From Rhizobium pisi (lineage in GTDB: Bacteria > Pseudomonadota > Alphaproteobacteria > Rhizobiales > Rhizobiaceae): a DNA stretch of 64,000 nt. Location: contig NZ_RJJT01000006.1 in assembly GCF_003938655.1 (NCBI RefSeq), positions 1-64,000 on the forward strand, written 5' to 3'. Numbering within the stretch: position 1 is the stretch's first letter; the number at the start of each line of letters is the position of its first letter. Under the pieces are notes generated by a model, which saw only the letters and a list, made by a program, of their open reading frames with translations, ran no database searches and was not told the origin of the DNA. Shown here piece by piece: positions 8,549 through 17,856 of the stretch. The translations under genes were made by a program, and so were the position numbers.

Positions 8549-8920
8549 TCAAGCGCTTTCCGCACGCTTTCGAAAAGCCCGGCTGGAAACCGAGATCGAA
8601 TTTTGACATGGGTCCTTAGCGTTGGCGAACATGTAGCCGTCAGCCTTGTGAATAGCCCCGAACTCCAGGCCGTTCTCCGCGCATCGCCTGCAAAAGGCGA
8701 CGACGTCCTCCACGTCGAATACGAGCTTGACGGTGGATTGGCCGCTCCGCTGACCCTTAGCGGCCTGATGAAGCATTATATTCGCGCCGCCGTCCTGAGA
8801 AACCAGTTCGACGATCCTGTCGCCGGGCAGGCCAATCGCCTTGAAACCGAAGTGCTTCTCATAAAACCGCGCCGTTTCCTCGACGTTTTTGGCGTAGATC
8901 AGCAGTCTCTTGGGCGGCAT
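8549..8920 (-). CDS. Glyoxalase/bleomycin-resistance (VOC) family protein
   Basis: A 123-residue single-module vicinal-oxygen-chelate fold protein, starting MPPKRLLIYAKNVEETARFYEKHFGF, the standard first beta-alpha unit of the fold. The ATG at 8920 has AAGGG seven bases upstream and is preferred over the ATG at 8956. The C-terminal 'KADGYMFANAKDPCQNSISVSSRA' has the position where a metal-binding glutamate is common (DPxGN-E) replaced by serine (QNSISVS), so lactoylglutathione lyase activity is doubtful. It is encoded just upstream of the GntR gene on the same strand and may be in its transcript. The function is unknown. Confidence 0.75.
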   Translation of the reverse strand: MPPKRLLIYAKNVEETARFYEKHFGFKAIGLPGDRIVELVSQDGGANIMLHQAAKGQRSGQSTVKLVFDVEDVVAFCRRCAENGLEFGAIHKADGYMFANAKDPCQNSISVSSRAFRKRAESA

Positions 8921-9003
8921 GATTCTGCCCTTCGATAGCGCTCGTATTCGGTTCATAGGAGTAGCGAGGCATCATCCGTTTTGCCACGGCTGAGCGATTT
9001 TTT

Positions 9004-10206
9004 TCATTCATGCCGCAGTGCCTCGATGGGGTTGAGCTGGGCTGCCCTTCTCGCCGGGAAATAGCCGAAGATCATGCCGATCGCTGCGGAGAACAGGAAG
9101 GCGACGGCGACCATGAGGGGGCTGAAGACGAAGGGCACTTTCAGCAGCGTCACTGCGCCGAAACCGAGGCTCAAGCCTAGTACGATGCCGGTGATGCCTC
9201 CGAACAGCGACAGCGCCACGGCTTCGACCAGGAACTGAGTGAGCACCTGATTTTCGAGCGCGCCGATTGCCAGGCGAATGCCGATCTCGCGGGTGCGCTC
9301 GGTGACCGAGACCAGCATGATGTTCATGATGCCGATGCCGCCGACGAGCAGGCTGATTGCGGCGACGGCGCCGAGCAGGCCGGTCAGCAGCGTCGTCGTG
9401 CCGGTCATCGCCTCAGCGATCTGCGTCATGTCGTTGACGTTGAAATCGTCCTGCCGGCCGGGAATGATCTTGCGGCGCTCGCGCAGGAGATTTTCGACAT
9501 CGGACTGCACCTTGGCGGTGGAGACGCCGTCGCGCGCCGAGATGATGATCTGCGGCACGTTGCTGTTGCCGCTGATGCGCCGCTGGAACACCTTGACCGG
9601 CATGATGACGACATCGTCCTGATCAGTGCCCATGCCGGACTGGCCGCGCTTGGCAAGGACGCCGATGACGGGACACGAGACCTTGCCGACGCGGATCTGC
9701 TGGCCAGTCGGGTCGGCGCTGCCGAAGAGTTGCGAGCGCACCGTCTCGCCGATGATGCAGCGCGCCTGGCCGCGTTCCTCGGAGGGCAGGAAATTGCGGC
9801 CGAGCGCCAGATCCCAGTCCTGCGCGACGAAATAATCGTTGGTGGTGCCGGAGACGCTGGTCGAATGGTTCTGGCCGCCGAAAATCACGGTCGCTGTGGA
9901 CTGGTTGAGCGGCGCCACTGCCCTGAGGCCGCCGATCTGGTCGCGAATGGCCGCGACGTCCTTGATGCTGAAACGCTTGGCCTCGGAACTCGCCCGGCCG
10001 GGACCGAACTGGCCGGGACGGACGAACAGCATGTTGGTGCCGAGCCGTGACAGCTCGGTCGAGACCTGCGCGGTCGTGCCGTTGCCGATCGTTACCAGCG
10101 CGATGACGGCGGCAACGCCGATGACGACGCCGAGCACGGTCAGGAAAGAGCGCAGCATGTTGCGGCTGATGGCGCGCAGCGCGAGCTTCAGCGTCTCAAA
10201 GAACAT
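9004..10206 (-). CDS. MacB-like ABC transporter permease
   Basis: A 400-residue membrane protein with the MacB/FtsX arrangement: one N-terminal membrane span (about 20-45), a large periplasmic domain (about 45-270, MacB_PCD) and three C-terminal spans containing 'ERTREIGIRLAIGALENQVLTQFLVEA', the FtsX-family cytoplasmic loop. The ATG at 10206 follows GGAGG and is preferred over a longer frame starting in the ATPase gene, whose 3' end it overlaps by 11 bases. Such permeases pair with a separate ATPase and a periplasmic adaptor to export macrolides, peptides or lipoprotein-like substrates. Here the adaptor gene upstream is frameshifted, so the system may be inactive. Confidence 0.9.
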   Translation of the reverse strand: MFFETLKLALRAISRNMLRSFLTVLGVVIGVAAVIALVTIGNGTTAQVSTELSRLGTNMLFVRPGQFGPGRASSEAKRFSIKDVAAIRDQIGGLRAVAPLNQSTATVIFGGQNHSTSVSGTTNDYFVAQDWDLALGRNFLPSEERGQARCIIGETVRSQLFGSADPTGQQIRVGKVSCPVIGVLAKRGQSGMGTDQDDVVIMPVKVFQRRISGNSNVPQIIISARDGVSTAKVQSDVENLLRERRKIIPGRQDDFNVNDMTQIAEAMTGTTTLLTGLLGAVAAISLLVGGIGIMNIMLVSVTERTREIGIRLAIGALENQVLTQFLVEAVALSLFGGITGIVLGLSLGFGAVTLLKVPFVFSPLMVAVAFLFSAAIGMIFGYFPARRAAQLNPIEALRHE

Positions 10207-10912
10207 GATCCGCCCTCCTCCGGTGCTCAACCTCGGTCTCGAGCTTGCCGTCGACGAAGCGCAGCAGCCGCTGGGCATAGGCGGCGATGTCGGGCTCGTG
10301 CGTGACCATGACGATGGTGATGCCTTGCTCTCGGTTCAGCCGCGTCATCAGGTCCATGATTTCGACGCTGGTCTTCGTGTCGAGATTGCCTGTGGGCTCA
10401 TCGGCCAAAAGCAGCGCCGGTTCGGTGACGATGGCCCGCGCTATGGCGACGCGCTGCTGCTGGCCGCCTGACAGTTCCTGCGTCTTGTGATGTTCACGGC
10501 CGGACAGGCCGACCAGCGCCAAGGCTTCGTGGGCTCGGTCACGCCGCTCGCGCACCCCCATGCCGCGATAAATCAGCGGCAGCTCGACATTTTCGACGGC
10601 CGAGGTGCGCGACAAGAGGTTGAAGCCCTGGAAGACGAAACCGAGCATGTGGCGGCGCAGCAGCGTCAGCTGGCCGCGGTCGAAGCCACTGGTCGGGATG
10701 CCCTGGAAGATGTAGTCGCCGCCACTCGGCACGTCGAGGCAGCCGAGGATGTTCATCGCCGTCGATTTGCCGGAGCCTGACGGTCCCATGATCGCGACGA
10801 ATTCATGGGCGTTGATCGCAAGGTCGACATGGTCGAGCGCGCGGATCGCCGCCTCGCCCTGCCCGTAGACTTTCGAGACCTGCCTGAATTCGATGAGCGG
10901 CGAGCTTGTCAT
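10196..10912 (-). CDS. MacB-like ABC transporter ATP-binding protein
   Basis: A 238-residue ATPase of the LolD/MacB group. Walker A is GPSGSGKST (around residue 44), the signature is [14 protein letters not shown], Walker B is [12 protein letters not shown] and the H-loop is VTHEPD. The segment '[10 protein letters not shown]' is typical of the MacB/LolD subfamily. It sits between the adaptor gene (12 bases upstream) and the permease (11-base overlap), completing a three-gene export operon. The substrate is not predictable. Confidence 0.92.
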   Translation of the reverse strand: MTSSPLIEFRQVSKVYGQGEAAIRALDHVDLAINAHEFVAIMGPSGSGKSTAMNILGCLDVPSGGDYIFQGIPTSGFDRGQLTLLRRHMLGFVFQGFNLLSRTSAVENVELPLIYRGMGVRERRDRAHEALALVGLSGREHHKTQELSGGQQQRVAIARAIVTEPALLLADEPTGNLDTKTSVEIMDLMTRLNREQGITIVMVTHEPDIAAYAQRLLRFVDGKLETEVEHRRRADHVL

Positions 10913-10924
10913 GCGTCCCCTCGC

Positions 10925-12212
10925 CTAATTCGTCCGCAACGTCGCATCGGTCACCAGCGCATCGTGCTCCTTGATGTCGCCGGAGACGACCTGGGTGAAC
11001 TGGCCGTCGGATGAGCCGACCTGGATGACGACGGGCGTCGGGCGGCCATCGCGCAGCACCCAGACGCGACGTTCGGCGCCCGTCAGCGCCGGACCGGAAT
11101 CGCGGCGCTGGCGCGGCGGACCGAAAAGGCCGAAAATGCCGCGGCCGCGCCGTTCCGCCTGCGCCGGGGCGTAGCGCAATGCGGCGTTCGGCACCATCAG
11201 CGTATCCTTGACGGCCTCGACGGTGACATCGGCCGTCGCCGTCATGCCGGGGCGCAGCAGCAGGTCGGCATTATCGACTGACAGTACCGCCTTATAGGTC
11301 ACGACATTGTTGACCACTTCGGAGGCAAAGCGGATCTGCTCGATCTCCGCCGGAAAGGTCCGGTCGGGATAGGCGTCCACGGTAAATTTCGCCTTCTGGC
11401 CGACGGCGATATGGCCAACGTCGGCCTCATCGACATCGACCTGCAGCTCCATCTTCTTCAGGTCGCCGGCAATGGTGAAGAGGATCGGCGCGGAAAGCGA
11501 GGCTGCGACCGTCGCGCCCGGATTGACGGAGCGGGTAAGGATCACCCCGTCGATCGGCGACACGATCTTCGCCTTGGCGAGGTTGACCTCGGCAAGCTGC
11601 AGGTCGGCCTCCGAGGCCAGCACCTCGGCTTCGTTGATCTGTTTGGCGGCAACGGCGGAATCATACTTGTAGGTGGCGTCGTCGAGGCTCTGCTGGGTGG
11701 AGACGTTGCTCCTGACGAGACTCTTCAGCCGCTCCAGCGAGGTACTTGCCGATTGCAGGTCTGCATTGGCCTTGGCGACGTTCGCCTTGGCTGAATTGAG
11801 TTTGGCGCGAGCTCTTCACATCCGCCTCGAGCTTATTGGTGTCGAGGAGGGCAAGCACCTCGCCCGCTTTGATCGTGCTGTTGTAATCGACGTTGACGTC
11901 GCGAACCGTGCCGGAAAGCTCGCTCGATATATCCACCTGCTCGGTCGGCTGCACCGAGCCGGTAGCGGTGACGAGCACCGTCAGGTCGCCACGTTTTGCC
12001 GGCTGGCTGGAATAGCTCACTTCACTGCGCCCACGGCCCATGTAGACATAGGCGGCGATTGCGGCGGCGGCGATGACGACGAGAAGAACGATCAGGCGCC
12101 CGCGCCAGCGGCGGCCCTTGCCTTGCCTTCCCGACGCGGCGAGAACCGCTGCGAGGTCGGGCGTTGCGCCAGCCTTTGCTCCGGTTTCGTCGGCGCTTAC
12201 GATTTTGTTCAT
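10925..12212 (-). pseudogene. MacA-like periplasmic adaptor (membrane fusion protein), frameshifted
   Basis: The start at 12212 encodes a cytoplasmic tail, one membrane span (about residues 36-58) and the first half of the biotinyl-lipoyl-like domain ('SSELSGTVRDVNVDYNSTIKAGEVLALLD'). After 'LEADVKSS' the frame is lost, but the next frame continues without a stop as the coiled-coil hairpin (AKLNSAKANVAKANADLQSA), the second lipoyl half ('VSPIDGVILTRSVNPGATV') and the beta-barrel to a stop at 10925. The break is in the GC-rich tract around 11804-11813 and corresponds to two missing bases or one extra. A repaired protein would have about 428 residues, normal for MacA. First gene of the macAB-like operon. 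Confidence 0.85.
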
Positions 12213-12437
12213 GTCGTCCTCGATCAGTCAGTGGCCGTCCGGGCCCCACAGCGAAATAATCACAATGCAGATGAACCGACGATTAGCGTCGCGCCGAACT
12301 GGCACGGAATTGCGGAAGGGTGAAATGAAATATTGGTAAGGAAAGTCAAGTTTCGGTGCGCTTGGTCATGTCGCGCAAAAATGTGCGGCGGTTTTGCGAT
12401 CAAGACATGCGGTAAACCAAAGACTTAAAAGCGCCCG

Positions 12438-12812
12438 TCAGCGCGCATCCTCGGCAAATTGGTCCACGCCGGACAAGGGATGCAGCCACGGCTCGCGCCG
12501 CTTGATCCAGACCTCATAGCTGGGCGCAAGGTCGGTCGGCGGACTGTCGAGAGAACCCAGGCGAATTTCCGCCTCATCGTTCCTGAGACAGAAAAGCCTG
12601 CTGCCGCAGACGGGGCAGAAGCTGCGGCCGGCGAAGCTGGCGATCTTGCCGCTATGGGAAAAAGCCGGACGCGGCCAGACTGCAAAGAAAACGAAGGCGG
12701 AGCCGCTCGATTTGCGGCAATCGGCACAGTGGCAGAGGCCGACACGAAGCGGCTCGCCCTCCACCTCATAGGCAACCGCTCCGCAAAGGCAGCTTCCGGT
12801 TCGGATATTCAT
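12438..12812 (-). CDS. GFA-family (CENP-V/formaldehyde-activating enzyme-like) zinc protein
   Basis: A 124-residue protein of the GFA fold. The zinc ligands of the family are visible as CLCGAV near residue 8, LCHCADCRKSSGS near 26 and FCPVCGSRLF near 66. The family is named after glutathione-dependent formaldehyde-activating enzyme, but most such short bacterial members have no tested activity, so no reaction is claimed. It lies nine bases downstream of a small conserved gene on the same strand and may be co-transcribed with it. Confidence 0.88.
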   Translation of the reverse strand: MNIRTGSCLCGAVAYEVEGEPLRVGLCHCADCRKSSGSAFVFFAVWPRPAFSHSGKIASFAGRSFCPVCGSRLFCLRNDEAEIRLGSLDSPPTDLAPSYEVWIKRREPWLHPLSGVDQFAEDAR

Positions 12813-12821
12813 GATGGGGTG

Positions 12822-13031
12822 TCAGGCGTCGAGACTGGTCGGCAGCCCCGGCGGGCGTCGCTTTGCCGCCATCAACAGGTCGAGCTCCGTGGCGGATGGA
12901 CCGAACTTTTCGTAGAGCCGTTTTGCTTCCTTGTCGTCGAGCCGGTATTTCCTGGCAAATTCACTGATGCTGTAGGGGCGGCCACGCAACACTCTTCGCG
13001 CCGGGGTCGCCGTATTCGGTGCGTCGGTCAT
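12822..13031 (-). CDS. Small conserved hypothetical protein with helix-turn-helix-like segment
   Basis: A 69-residue basic protein. Residues about 18-50 ('GRPYSISEFARKYRLDDKEAKRLYEKFGPSA') resemble a helix-turn-helix or DUF3606-like helical unit: a helix, a turn at RLDD and a second helix with K and R residues. It ends MAAKRRPPGLPTSLDA. The upstream region has GAAAGGAG before the ATG at 13031. I do not recognise a named family with confidence. It precedes the GFA-type gene by nine bases. Confidence 0.65.
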   Translation of the reverse strand: MTDAPNTATPARRVLRGRPYSISEFARKYRLDDKEAKRLYEKFGPSATELDLLMAAKRRPPGLPTSLDA

Positions 13032-13327
13032 GGTTTTCTCCTTTCATCGGCTACCCTTTAAGCTAGAGCGATAGGATGAATAGGGAAGAGCCCATGAGCT
13101 GCACCGACCCTTCCAGCATGGTGGATCGGGTTCATTTCCGGAACCTTCTTGCCGATATGCGCATTTTCAGATCGAGGTTGCGGACCGCGCCAAGCGGACG
13201 CGGCGGTGGCGGAGAACATCGGGATTTTTCCGCTTTCTCCCGGTGGCCAACGAAACGGCAGATGAGCTCCCTACCCGCCCGGTCCGCTTCCTCGTCCCGC
13301 CTCACTCAGCATTTTGCGCGGTATGCT
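13032..13327. other. Intergenic region without a recognised gene
   Basis: About 296 bases between the small gene at 13031 and the end of the sugar ABC ATPase. Frames open across it read antisense into the ATPase gene and show no family similarity. It holds the promoter of the small gene (leftward) and the 3' end of the sugar operon; no obvious terminator hairpin was found. Confidence 0.4.
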
Positions 13328-14407
13328 TTAGGACAGACGCTGGCCGTCCTCGCCGAAGAGATGCAGCACAGCGGGATCGAGATTGAGCGGCAGGCTATCG
13401 CCCGATTTCATCCGCTGCTGGCCGGCAAAGACCGCGATCAGCTTCTTTCCGGCGGCGTCGGCATGAACGACCGTCTCGGAGCCCAGTTCCTCGACCAGCA
13501 TGATGCGGGTGTCCAGCCTGGTCGCGGCATTTGCATCGGCAAGGGTGATGTGTTGCGGCCGGATGCCGATGCTGATCCTTTCGCCGACCGGAAGAGTTTC
13601 ACGCGCGATGGCGGAAAGGCGGTGGCCGCCGACGGTTTCGACCTCAGTGAAACCGCCGTCGTGGCCGACGACGGCGCCTTCCAGGAAATTCATGTGCGGC
13701 GCGCCGATGAAGCCGGCGACGAAGCGGTTCGCCGGCTTGTTGTAAAGTTCGAGCGGCGTTCCGACCTGCTCAATCCTGCCGCCTCTCAGCACGACAATGC
13801 GATCGGCAAGTGTCATCGCCTCGACCTGGTCATGGGTGACGTAGATCATCGTCGCCTTCAGGCGAGCGTGGAGGGCCGCGAGTTCGGCGCGCATCGAGAC
13901 GCGCAGTTCCGCGTCGAGATTGGACAGCGGCTCGTCGAGCAGGAAGGCATCCGGCCGGCGGACGATCGCGCGGCCGATCGCGACGCGCTGGCGCTGGCCG
14001 CCGGAGAGCTGACCCGGACGGCGCTGCAGGAAGGGTTCGATCTCCAGCATGCGGGCGGCATCGGCGATGCGCGCTTCGATCTCGGCCTTCGGCACTTTGG
14101 TGTTTTCGAGGCCGAAGGCGAGATTTTCCCGCACGCTCATATGCGGGTAGAGCGCATAGGACTGGAAGACCATCGCAAGGCCGCGATCGGCGGCGGTGAT
14201 ACCGGTGACATCCTTGCCGTCGATGGCGATGCTGCCGCCTGTGGGCTTATCGAGGCCGGCGATCAGGCGCAGCAGCGTCGATTTCCCGCAACCGGACGGG
14301 CCGACAAAAGCGACGAACTCACCGTCGTTGACGGCAAGCGAGACATCGCGAATGACCTCGACGGCGCCGAAATTCTTGACGATGTTCCTGAGTTCGAGCC
14401 CGCTCAT
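13328..14407 (-). CDS. Sugar ABC transporter ATPase, MalK/UgpC type (system 1)
   Basis: A 359-residue ATPase of the CUT1 carbohydrate class. Walker A is GPSGCGKST (around residue 37), signature [14 protein letters not shown], Walker [12 protein letters not shown] and H-loop THDQ. The C-terminal part (about 240-359) is the TOBE/OB regulatory domain characteristic of MalK and UgpC. It closes an operon of solute-binding protein and two permeases. One such ATPase can serve several CUT1 systems in rhizobia, but a dedicated role is simplest here. Confidence 0.93.
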   Translation of the reverse strand: MSGLELRNIVKNFGAVEVIRDVSLAVNDGEFVAFVGPSGCGKSTLLRLIAGLDKPTGGSIAIDGKDVTGITAADRGLAMVFQSYALYPHMSVRENLAFGLENTKVPKAEIEARIADAARMLEIEPFLQRRPGQLSGGQRQRVAIGRAIVRRPDAFLLDEPLSNLDAELRVSMRAELAALHARLKATMIYVTHDQVEAMTLADRIVVLRGGRIEQVGTPLELYNKPANRFVAGFIGAPHMNFLEGAVVGHDGGFTEVETVGGHRLSAIARETLPVGERISIGIRPQHITLADANAATRLDTRIMLVEELGSETVVHADAAGKKLIAVFAGQQRMKSGDSLPLNLDPAVLHLFGEDGQRLS

Positions 14408-14437
14408 GCACTCTCCTGTTTCATATTATGAGCCCGC

Positions 14438-15487
14438 CTATTTCAGTCCGGAGCCGGCGATACCCGTCGTGATGAAGCGCTGCAGGAAGACAAAGATCAG
14501 CACGACGGGGATCATAGAGACGACGGTCATGGCGAGGATGTAGTGCCATTGCACATTGAGTTCGCCGGCATAGACGTTGAGGCCGACCTGCAGCGTGTAG
14601 AGTTCCTTGCGCGAGAGCACGATCAGCGGCCAGAGGAAATCGTTCCATCGCCAGACGACCGAGAAGATCGCCAGCACCGCCAGCGCCGGCGCCGACAATG
14701 GCAGTATGATGCGCCAGTAGATTTGCCACTCGCTGGCCTTGTCCATGCGCGCGGCGTCGATCAGCTCGTCGGGGATCGTCAGCATGTATTGCCTGAGCAG
14801 GAAGACCCCGGTCGGGGTCGCGACCGTCGGCAGGATGACGCCCCAGAGACTGTCGAAGAGGTTCAGCGTGCCGATGACGGAATAGAGCGGCACGACGATG
14901 ACCGAAAGCGGCACCATCAGCGTCGCCAGGATCATCAGCATGACGGCGGTGCGCCCGGGGAACTGGTATTTCGACAGCGCGAAGGCGGCCATGGAATTGA
15001 CGAGCAGCGTAATGGCCGTCGCTGCCACCGTCACGAAGACGGAATTGCGCAGGAACAGGAAGAAATCGAAGCGCTGGAACGGCTCGGTATAGTTGCCGCC
15101 GGCGAATTCGACCTTGCGCACCGGCGTGCGGTCCTTGATGTTGGCCTTGACGATCTCACCCGGCTGCTTCGGATCGATCATCTGGCCGATGATGCCGATG
15201 CGACGGACTTCGGCAAGCACGCGGCTGCTACCATCCGGCATGGTGACGTTATAAAGCGGCAGCGGCTTGTTGTAGCCCGGCACATCAGCCTGCTCGGTGA
15301 CATATGGCAGGAAGGACGGCGGGAATTCGGCAAGTGCTGCCGGCGTCTTGAACGAGGAGAAGACCAGCCAGACGGCCGGACCGAACATCAAAAAGACGCC
15401 CGATATCAGCCAGATCCAGGTGACCACATCCGTCCAGTGCCAGCCACGCCCGCGGCGGCGAAGGAGGAAGGCACCGACAGCGCTCAT
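14438..15487 (-). CDS. Sugar ABC transporter permease, MalG type (system 1)
   Basis: A 349-residue inner-membrane permease. The EAA loop that contacts the ATPase is visible as 'ELIDAARMDKASEWQIYWRIILPLSAPALAVLAI' in the C-terminal third. The protein is longer than usual MalG proteins (about 280) because of a roughly 70-residue periplasmic insertion after the first span ('LPYVTEQADVPGYNKPLPLYNV...'). Insertions of this kind occur in permeases for glycosides. Its start overlaps the stop of the MalF-type gene by 4 bases. Confidence 0.92.
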   Translation of the reverse strand: MSAVGAFLLRRRGRGWHWTDVVTWIWLISGVFLMFGPAVWLVFSSFKTPAALAEFPPSFLPYVTEQADVPGYNKPLPLYNVTMPDGSSRVLAEVRRIGIIGQMIDPKQPGEIVKANIKDRTPVRKVEFAGGNYTEPFQRFDFFLFLRNSVFVTVAATAITLLVNSMAAFALSKYQFPGRTAVMLMILATLMVPLSVIVVPLYSVIGTLNLFDSLWGVILPTVATPTGVFLLRQYMLTIPDELIDAARMDKASEWQIYWRIILPLSAPALAVLAIFSVVWRWNDFLWPLIVLSRKELYTLQVGLNVYAGELNVQWHYILAMTVVSMIPVVLIFVFLQRFITTGIAGSGLK

Positions 15488-16521
15488 TGGCGTGTTCCCT
15501 TCTTCTCGTTACCGGCGCTGACACCGAGTTGGATCAGCGTCAGGATGACAAGCACGATGCCCATCAGGATCGAGGCAGCCGATGCAAGCCCCGGATTGCG
15601 CAATGAACTCGCAAAGCCGGTCTCGTAAATATACTGGGTGATGTACATGGTGCTGGTGCCCGGCCCGCCGCCGGTCAGCACGAAGACCTCATCGAAAATC
15701 TGCACGGCGCGGATCAGCGCCAGCACCAGGACGACGATAAGGTTCGGCATCAGCAGCGGCAGGGTAATGCGCCGGAAGATGCGGGTCGGGCTCGCCTTAT
15801 CCATCGCCGCCGCCTCGTAGAGATCCTTCGGTATCGCCTGCAGGCCGGCCAGCAGGATCAGCGCGTAGAAACCCATATGCGCCCAGACCGAGACGAAGAC
15901 GGAAAAAAAGAAGGCCCAGAAACGATCGCTGAGCCAGGAGAAAGGCTCGAAGCCGAAGGGGCTCAGCGCATAATTCAAGAGGCCTTCACGTTGTAGAATC
16001 CATTTCCAGATCAGGCCGACGACGACGGGCGACAGAAGCACGGGAAAGAAGAAGACGGCGCGCCAGAAGCCGCGATTGGAGAGCTCTCGGTTGAGGATCA
16101 GCGCCGTTGCCAGCGCTGCGACCAGCATCAATGTCACCTGGAAGACGACGAAGACGGCCGTGTTGCGCACGGCCGCCCAGAATGTATCGGCCGCGCAGGT
16201 AGACGGGTCGAGGTAGCTGCGGCAATCGAAGAGAACGCGGTATTGTTCGGCGCCGACATAGGTCCTGTTCTGCAGGAAGATGGCGCCGCCGCTCGTCGTC
16301 GAATAGATGAAGTTGATGACCAGCGGCAGTAGCACGAAGACGGTGAAGATCAACATGTTCGGCGCTAGGAAAACGCCCGCCATGCCGTTCAGCCCCGTCA
16401 GCTTCTGCCAGGCGCGCATGGGAATATCGACGAACCCCATGGCAAGCCGGACAGGCGCAAGGAGCGCCTGCCGCAGACCGGTTTTGACAGGTGGTTCTGA
16501 AGAAACCTTCTTTGCCGCCAT
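15484..16521 (-). CDS. Sugar ABC transporter permease, MalF type (system 1)
   Basis: A 345-residue permease. The ATG at 16521 (MAAKKVSSEPP) has GGAAG upstream at a good distance; a longer frame would run through the 3' end of the solute-binding protein gene and is not credible. The EAA loop is 'DLYEAAAMDKASPTRIFRRITLPLLMPNLIVVLVL'. It forms the channel with the MalG-type permease encoded next. A loop containing two cysteines ('FDCRSYLDPSTCAADT') lies between early membrane spans, probably on the periplasmic side, and could form a disulfide. Confidence 0.92.
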   Translation of the reverse strand: MAAKKVSSEPPVKTGLRQALLAPVRLAMGFVDIPMRAWQKLTGLNGMAGVFLAPNMLIFTVFVLLPLVINFIYSTTSGGAIFLQNRTYVGAEQYRVLFDCRSYLDPSTCAADTFWAAVRNTAVFVVFQVTLMLVAALATALILNRELSNRGFWRAVFFFPVLLSPVVVGLIWKWILQREGLLNYALSPFGFEPFSWLSDRFWAFFFSVFVSVWAHMGFYALILLAGLQAIPKDLYEAAAMDKASPTRIFRRITLPLLMPNLIVVLVLALIRAVQIFDEVFVLTGGGPGTSTMYITQYIYETGFASSLRNPGLASAASILMGIVLVILTLIQLGVSAGNEKKGTRQ

Positions 16522-16532
16522 CGGTTCTTCCG

Positions 16533-17792
16533 TCAGTTGCCGGCGACCTTCGCCTTGATGTCCTCGTCGATGCGGGCATAGGCGTCGTCGAGCTTCATTT
16601 CGCCGGCGATCACCTGGCTGATGCGGGCGACGATGGCACTGTAATAGGCGTCCGACCACTTCCAGCCCGGCAGCTTCATGGCGGGTGCCGCCGTCTGGCC
16701 GGAGGCTTCGACGAAAGCCTTCAGCGCCGCCTTCACATGCGGATTATCGGTCTTGAAGTCCAACTGGCCGGAGGCAACACCCTTATGCGCCGGAATGAAC
16801 AGGCTGCGCTCGGCGAACTCCTTCTGCACGTCGGCGCTCGCCAGGTAATCCATCACCTTGGCGACGTCCTTAGGGTTTTTGGTATATTTGATGGCGACGA
16901 GACCGGCGCCGCCCTGCATGCCGGTGCAGGCGACAGTGCCGCAAGGGCTGCCGGTCATGACCCAATCGAAATTGTCGCCGATCTTCTGGGCGAAGCCCGG
17001 GACCTGCCAGCTGCCGGAATAAAGATAGGCAAGGCCGCCATTGATGAAGTCCTCGGCGGCGGAGCGGTAGGTGGTGCCGGCGGCACTGACCCAGACGTCC
17101 TTGTTGATGGTGCCGTCCTCATTCCACTTAACGAAACGGCTGAGGAAATCCTTGGCGCCTTGATCGATCGGCGCGGGCTTGCCGTCGGCGGCGATGTAGT
17201 TGGCGCCGTAGGAGATGTTCGGGCCGGAGACACGGTGGCCGGAGCGGTCGATCGCCATGGCGAAGACCTTCTGGCTGTCTGCCACCTTCTTGGCTGCCGC
17301 CGCCCAGTCATCCCATGTGGCCTTGGGGCCGGGAATTTCGACGCCGGCCTGCTCGAACAGTGTCTTGTTGGCGAAGCCGCCGGTCAGCGTCAGCTGCGTC
17401 ATGAAGCCGGTGATGGCGTTCGAGCCGTCAGGGCGCATCCAGTCGGCCTGGGCGCCGAAATTGTCATCCCAGTATTTCGCGTCGGCGAGGTACGGGCGAA
17501 GGTCGAGCCAGTGCTGCGCCGGCGCCTTCAGGTTGGTGAGGCGGGCAATATCGGGTCCCTTACCGGCTTCCAACTGCACCGGCAGCTGTTCCTTGACGAC
17601 ATCGTAGGAAACCTCGTCGAGGATGACATTGACATCGGGATTGGCCTTGGAGAAGCGCGACAGCAGATCCTTGATCACAGCGCCTTCGCCGCCATCGGAA
17701 TACCACATGATGCGCACGTCGCCGGCGTGAGCGGCAACGGAACTCAAAAGAACCGCAGCAAAAGCCGCGCCGATCGATTTCATTCTGGTCAT
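16533..17792 (-). CDS. Sugar ABC transporter substrate-binding protein (system 1)
   Basis: A 419-residue periplasmic binding protein of family 1 (MalE-like). A Sec signal peptide ends after AAHA near residue 23. The ATG at 17792 is preceded by AGGAGGAG. Features of sugar-binding proteins include 'RFSKANPDVNVILDEVSYD', 'LTNLKAPAQHWLDLRPYL' and the aromatic segment 'GWKWSDAYYSAIVARI'. It is 11 bases upstream of the MalF-type permease. The divergent LacI gene and the upstream unknown 838-residue protein suggest a poly- or oligosaccharide as substrate; the exact sugar is unknown. Confidence 0.92.
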   Translation of the reverse strand: MTRMKSIGAAFAAVLLSSVAAHAGDVRIMWYSDGGEGAVIKDLLSRFSKANPDVNVILDEVSYDVVKEQLPVQLEAGKGPDIARLTNLKAPAQHWLDLRPYLADAKYWDDNFGAQADWMRPDGSNAITGFMTQLTLTGGFANKTLFEQAGVEIPGPKATWDDWAAAAKKVADSQKVFAMAIDRSGHRVSGPNISYGANYIAADGKPAPIDQGAKDFLSRFVKWNEDGTINKDVWVSAAGTTYRSAAEDFINGGLAYLYSGSWQVPGFAQKIGDNFDWVMTGSPCGTVACTGMQGGAGLVAIKYTKNPKDVAKVMDYLASADVQKEFAERSLFIPAHKGVASGQLDFKTDNPHVKAALKAFVEASGQTAAPAMKLPGWKWSDAYYSAIVARISQVIAGEMKLDDAYARIDEDIKAKVAGN

Positions 17793-17856
17793 TTTCTCCT
17801 CCTCCTGACCGATGAATTTCTGCGCCCGGCCGGTCCTCCCCCGCCGGGCACCTCGT

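Noticed and set aside
13076..14431. 451-codon open frame on the + strand across the sugar ABC ATPase
   Set aside because: Antisense to a complete MalK-type ATPase and without family features.
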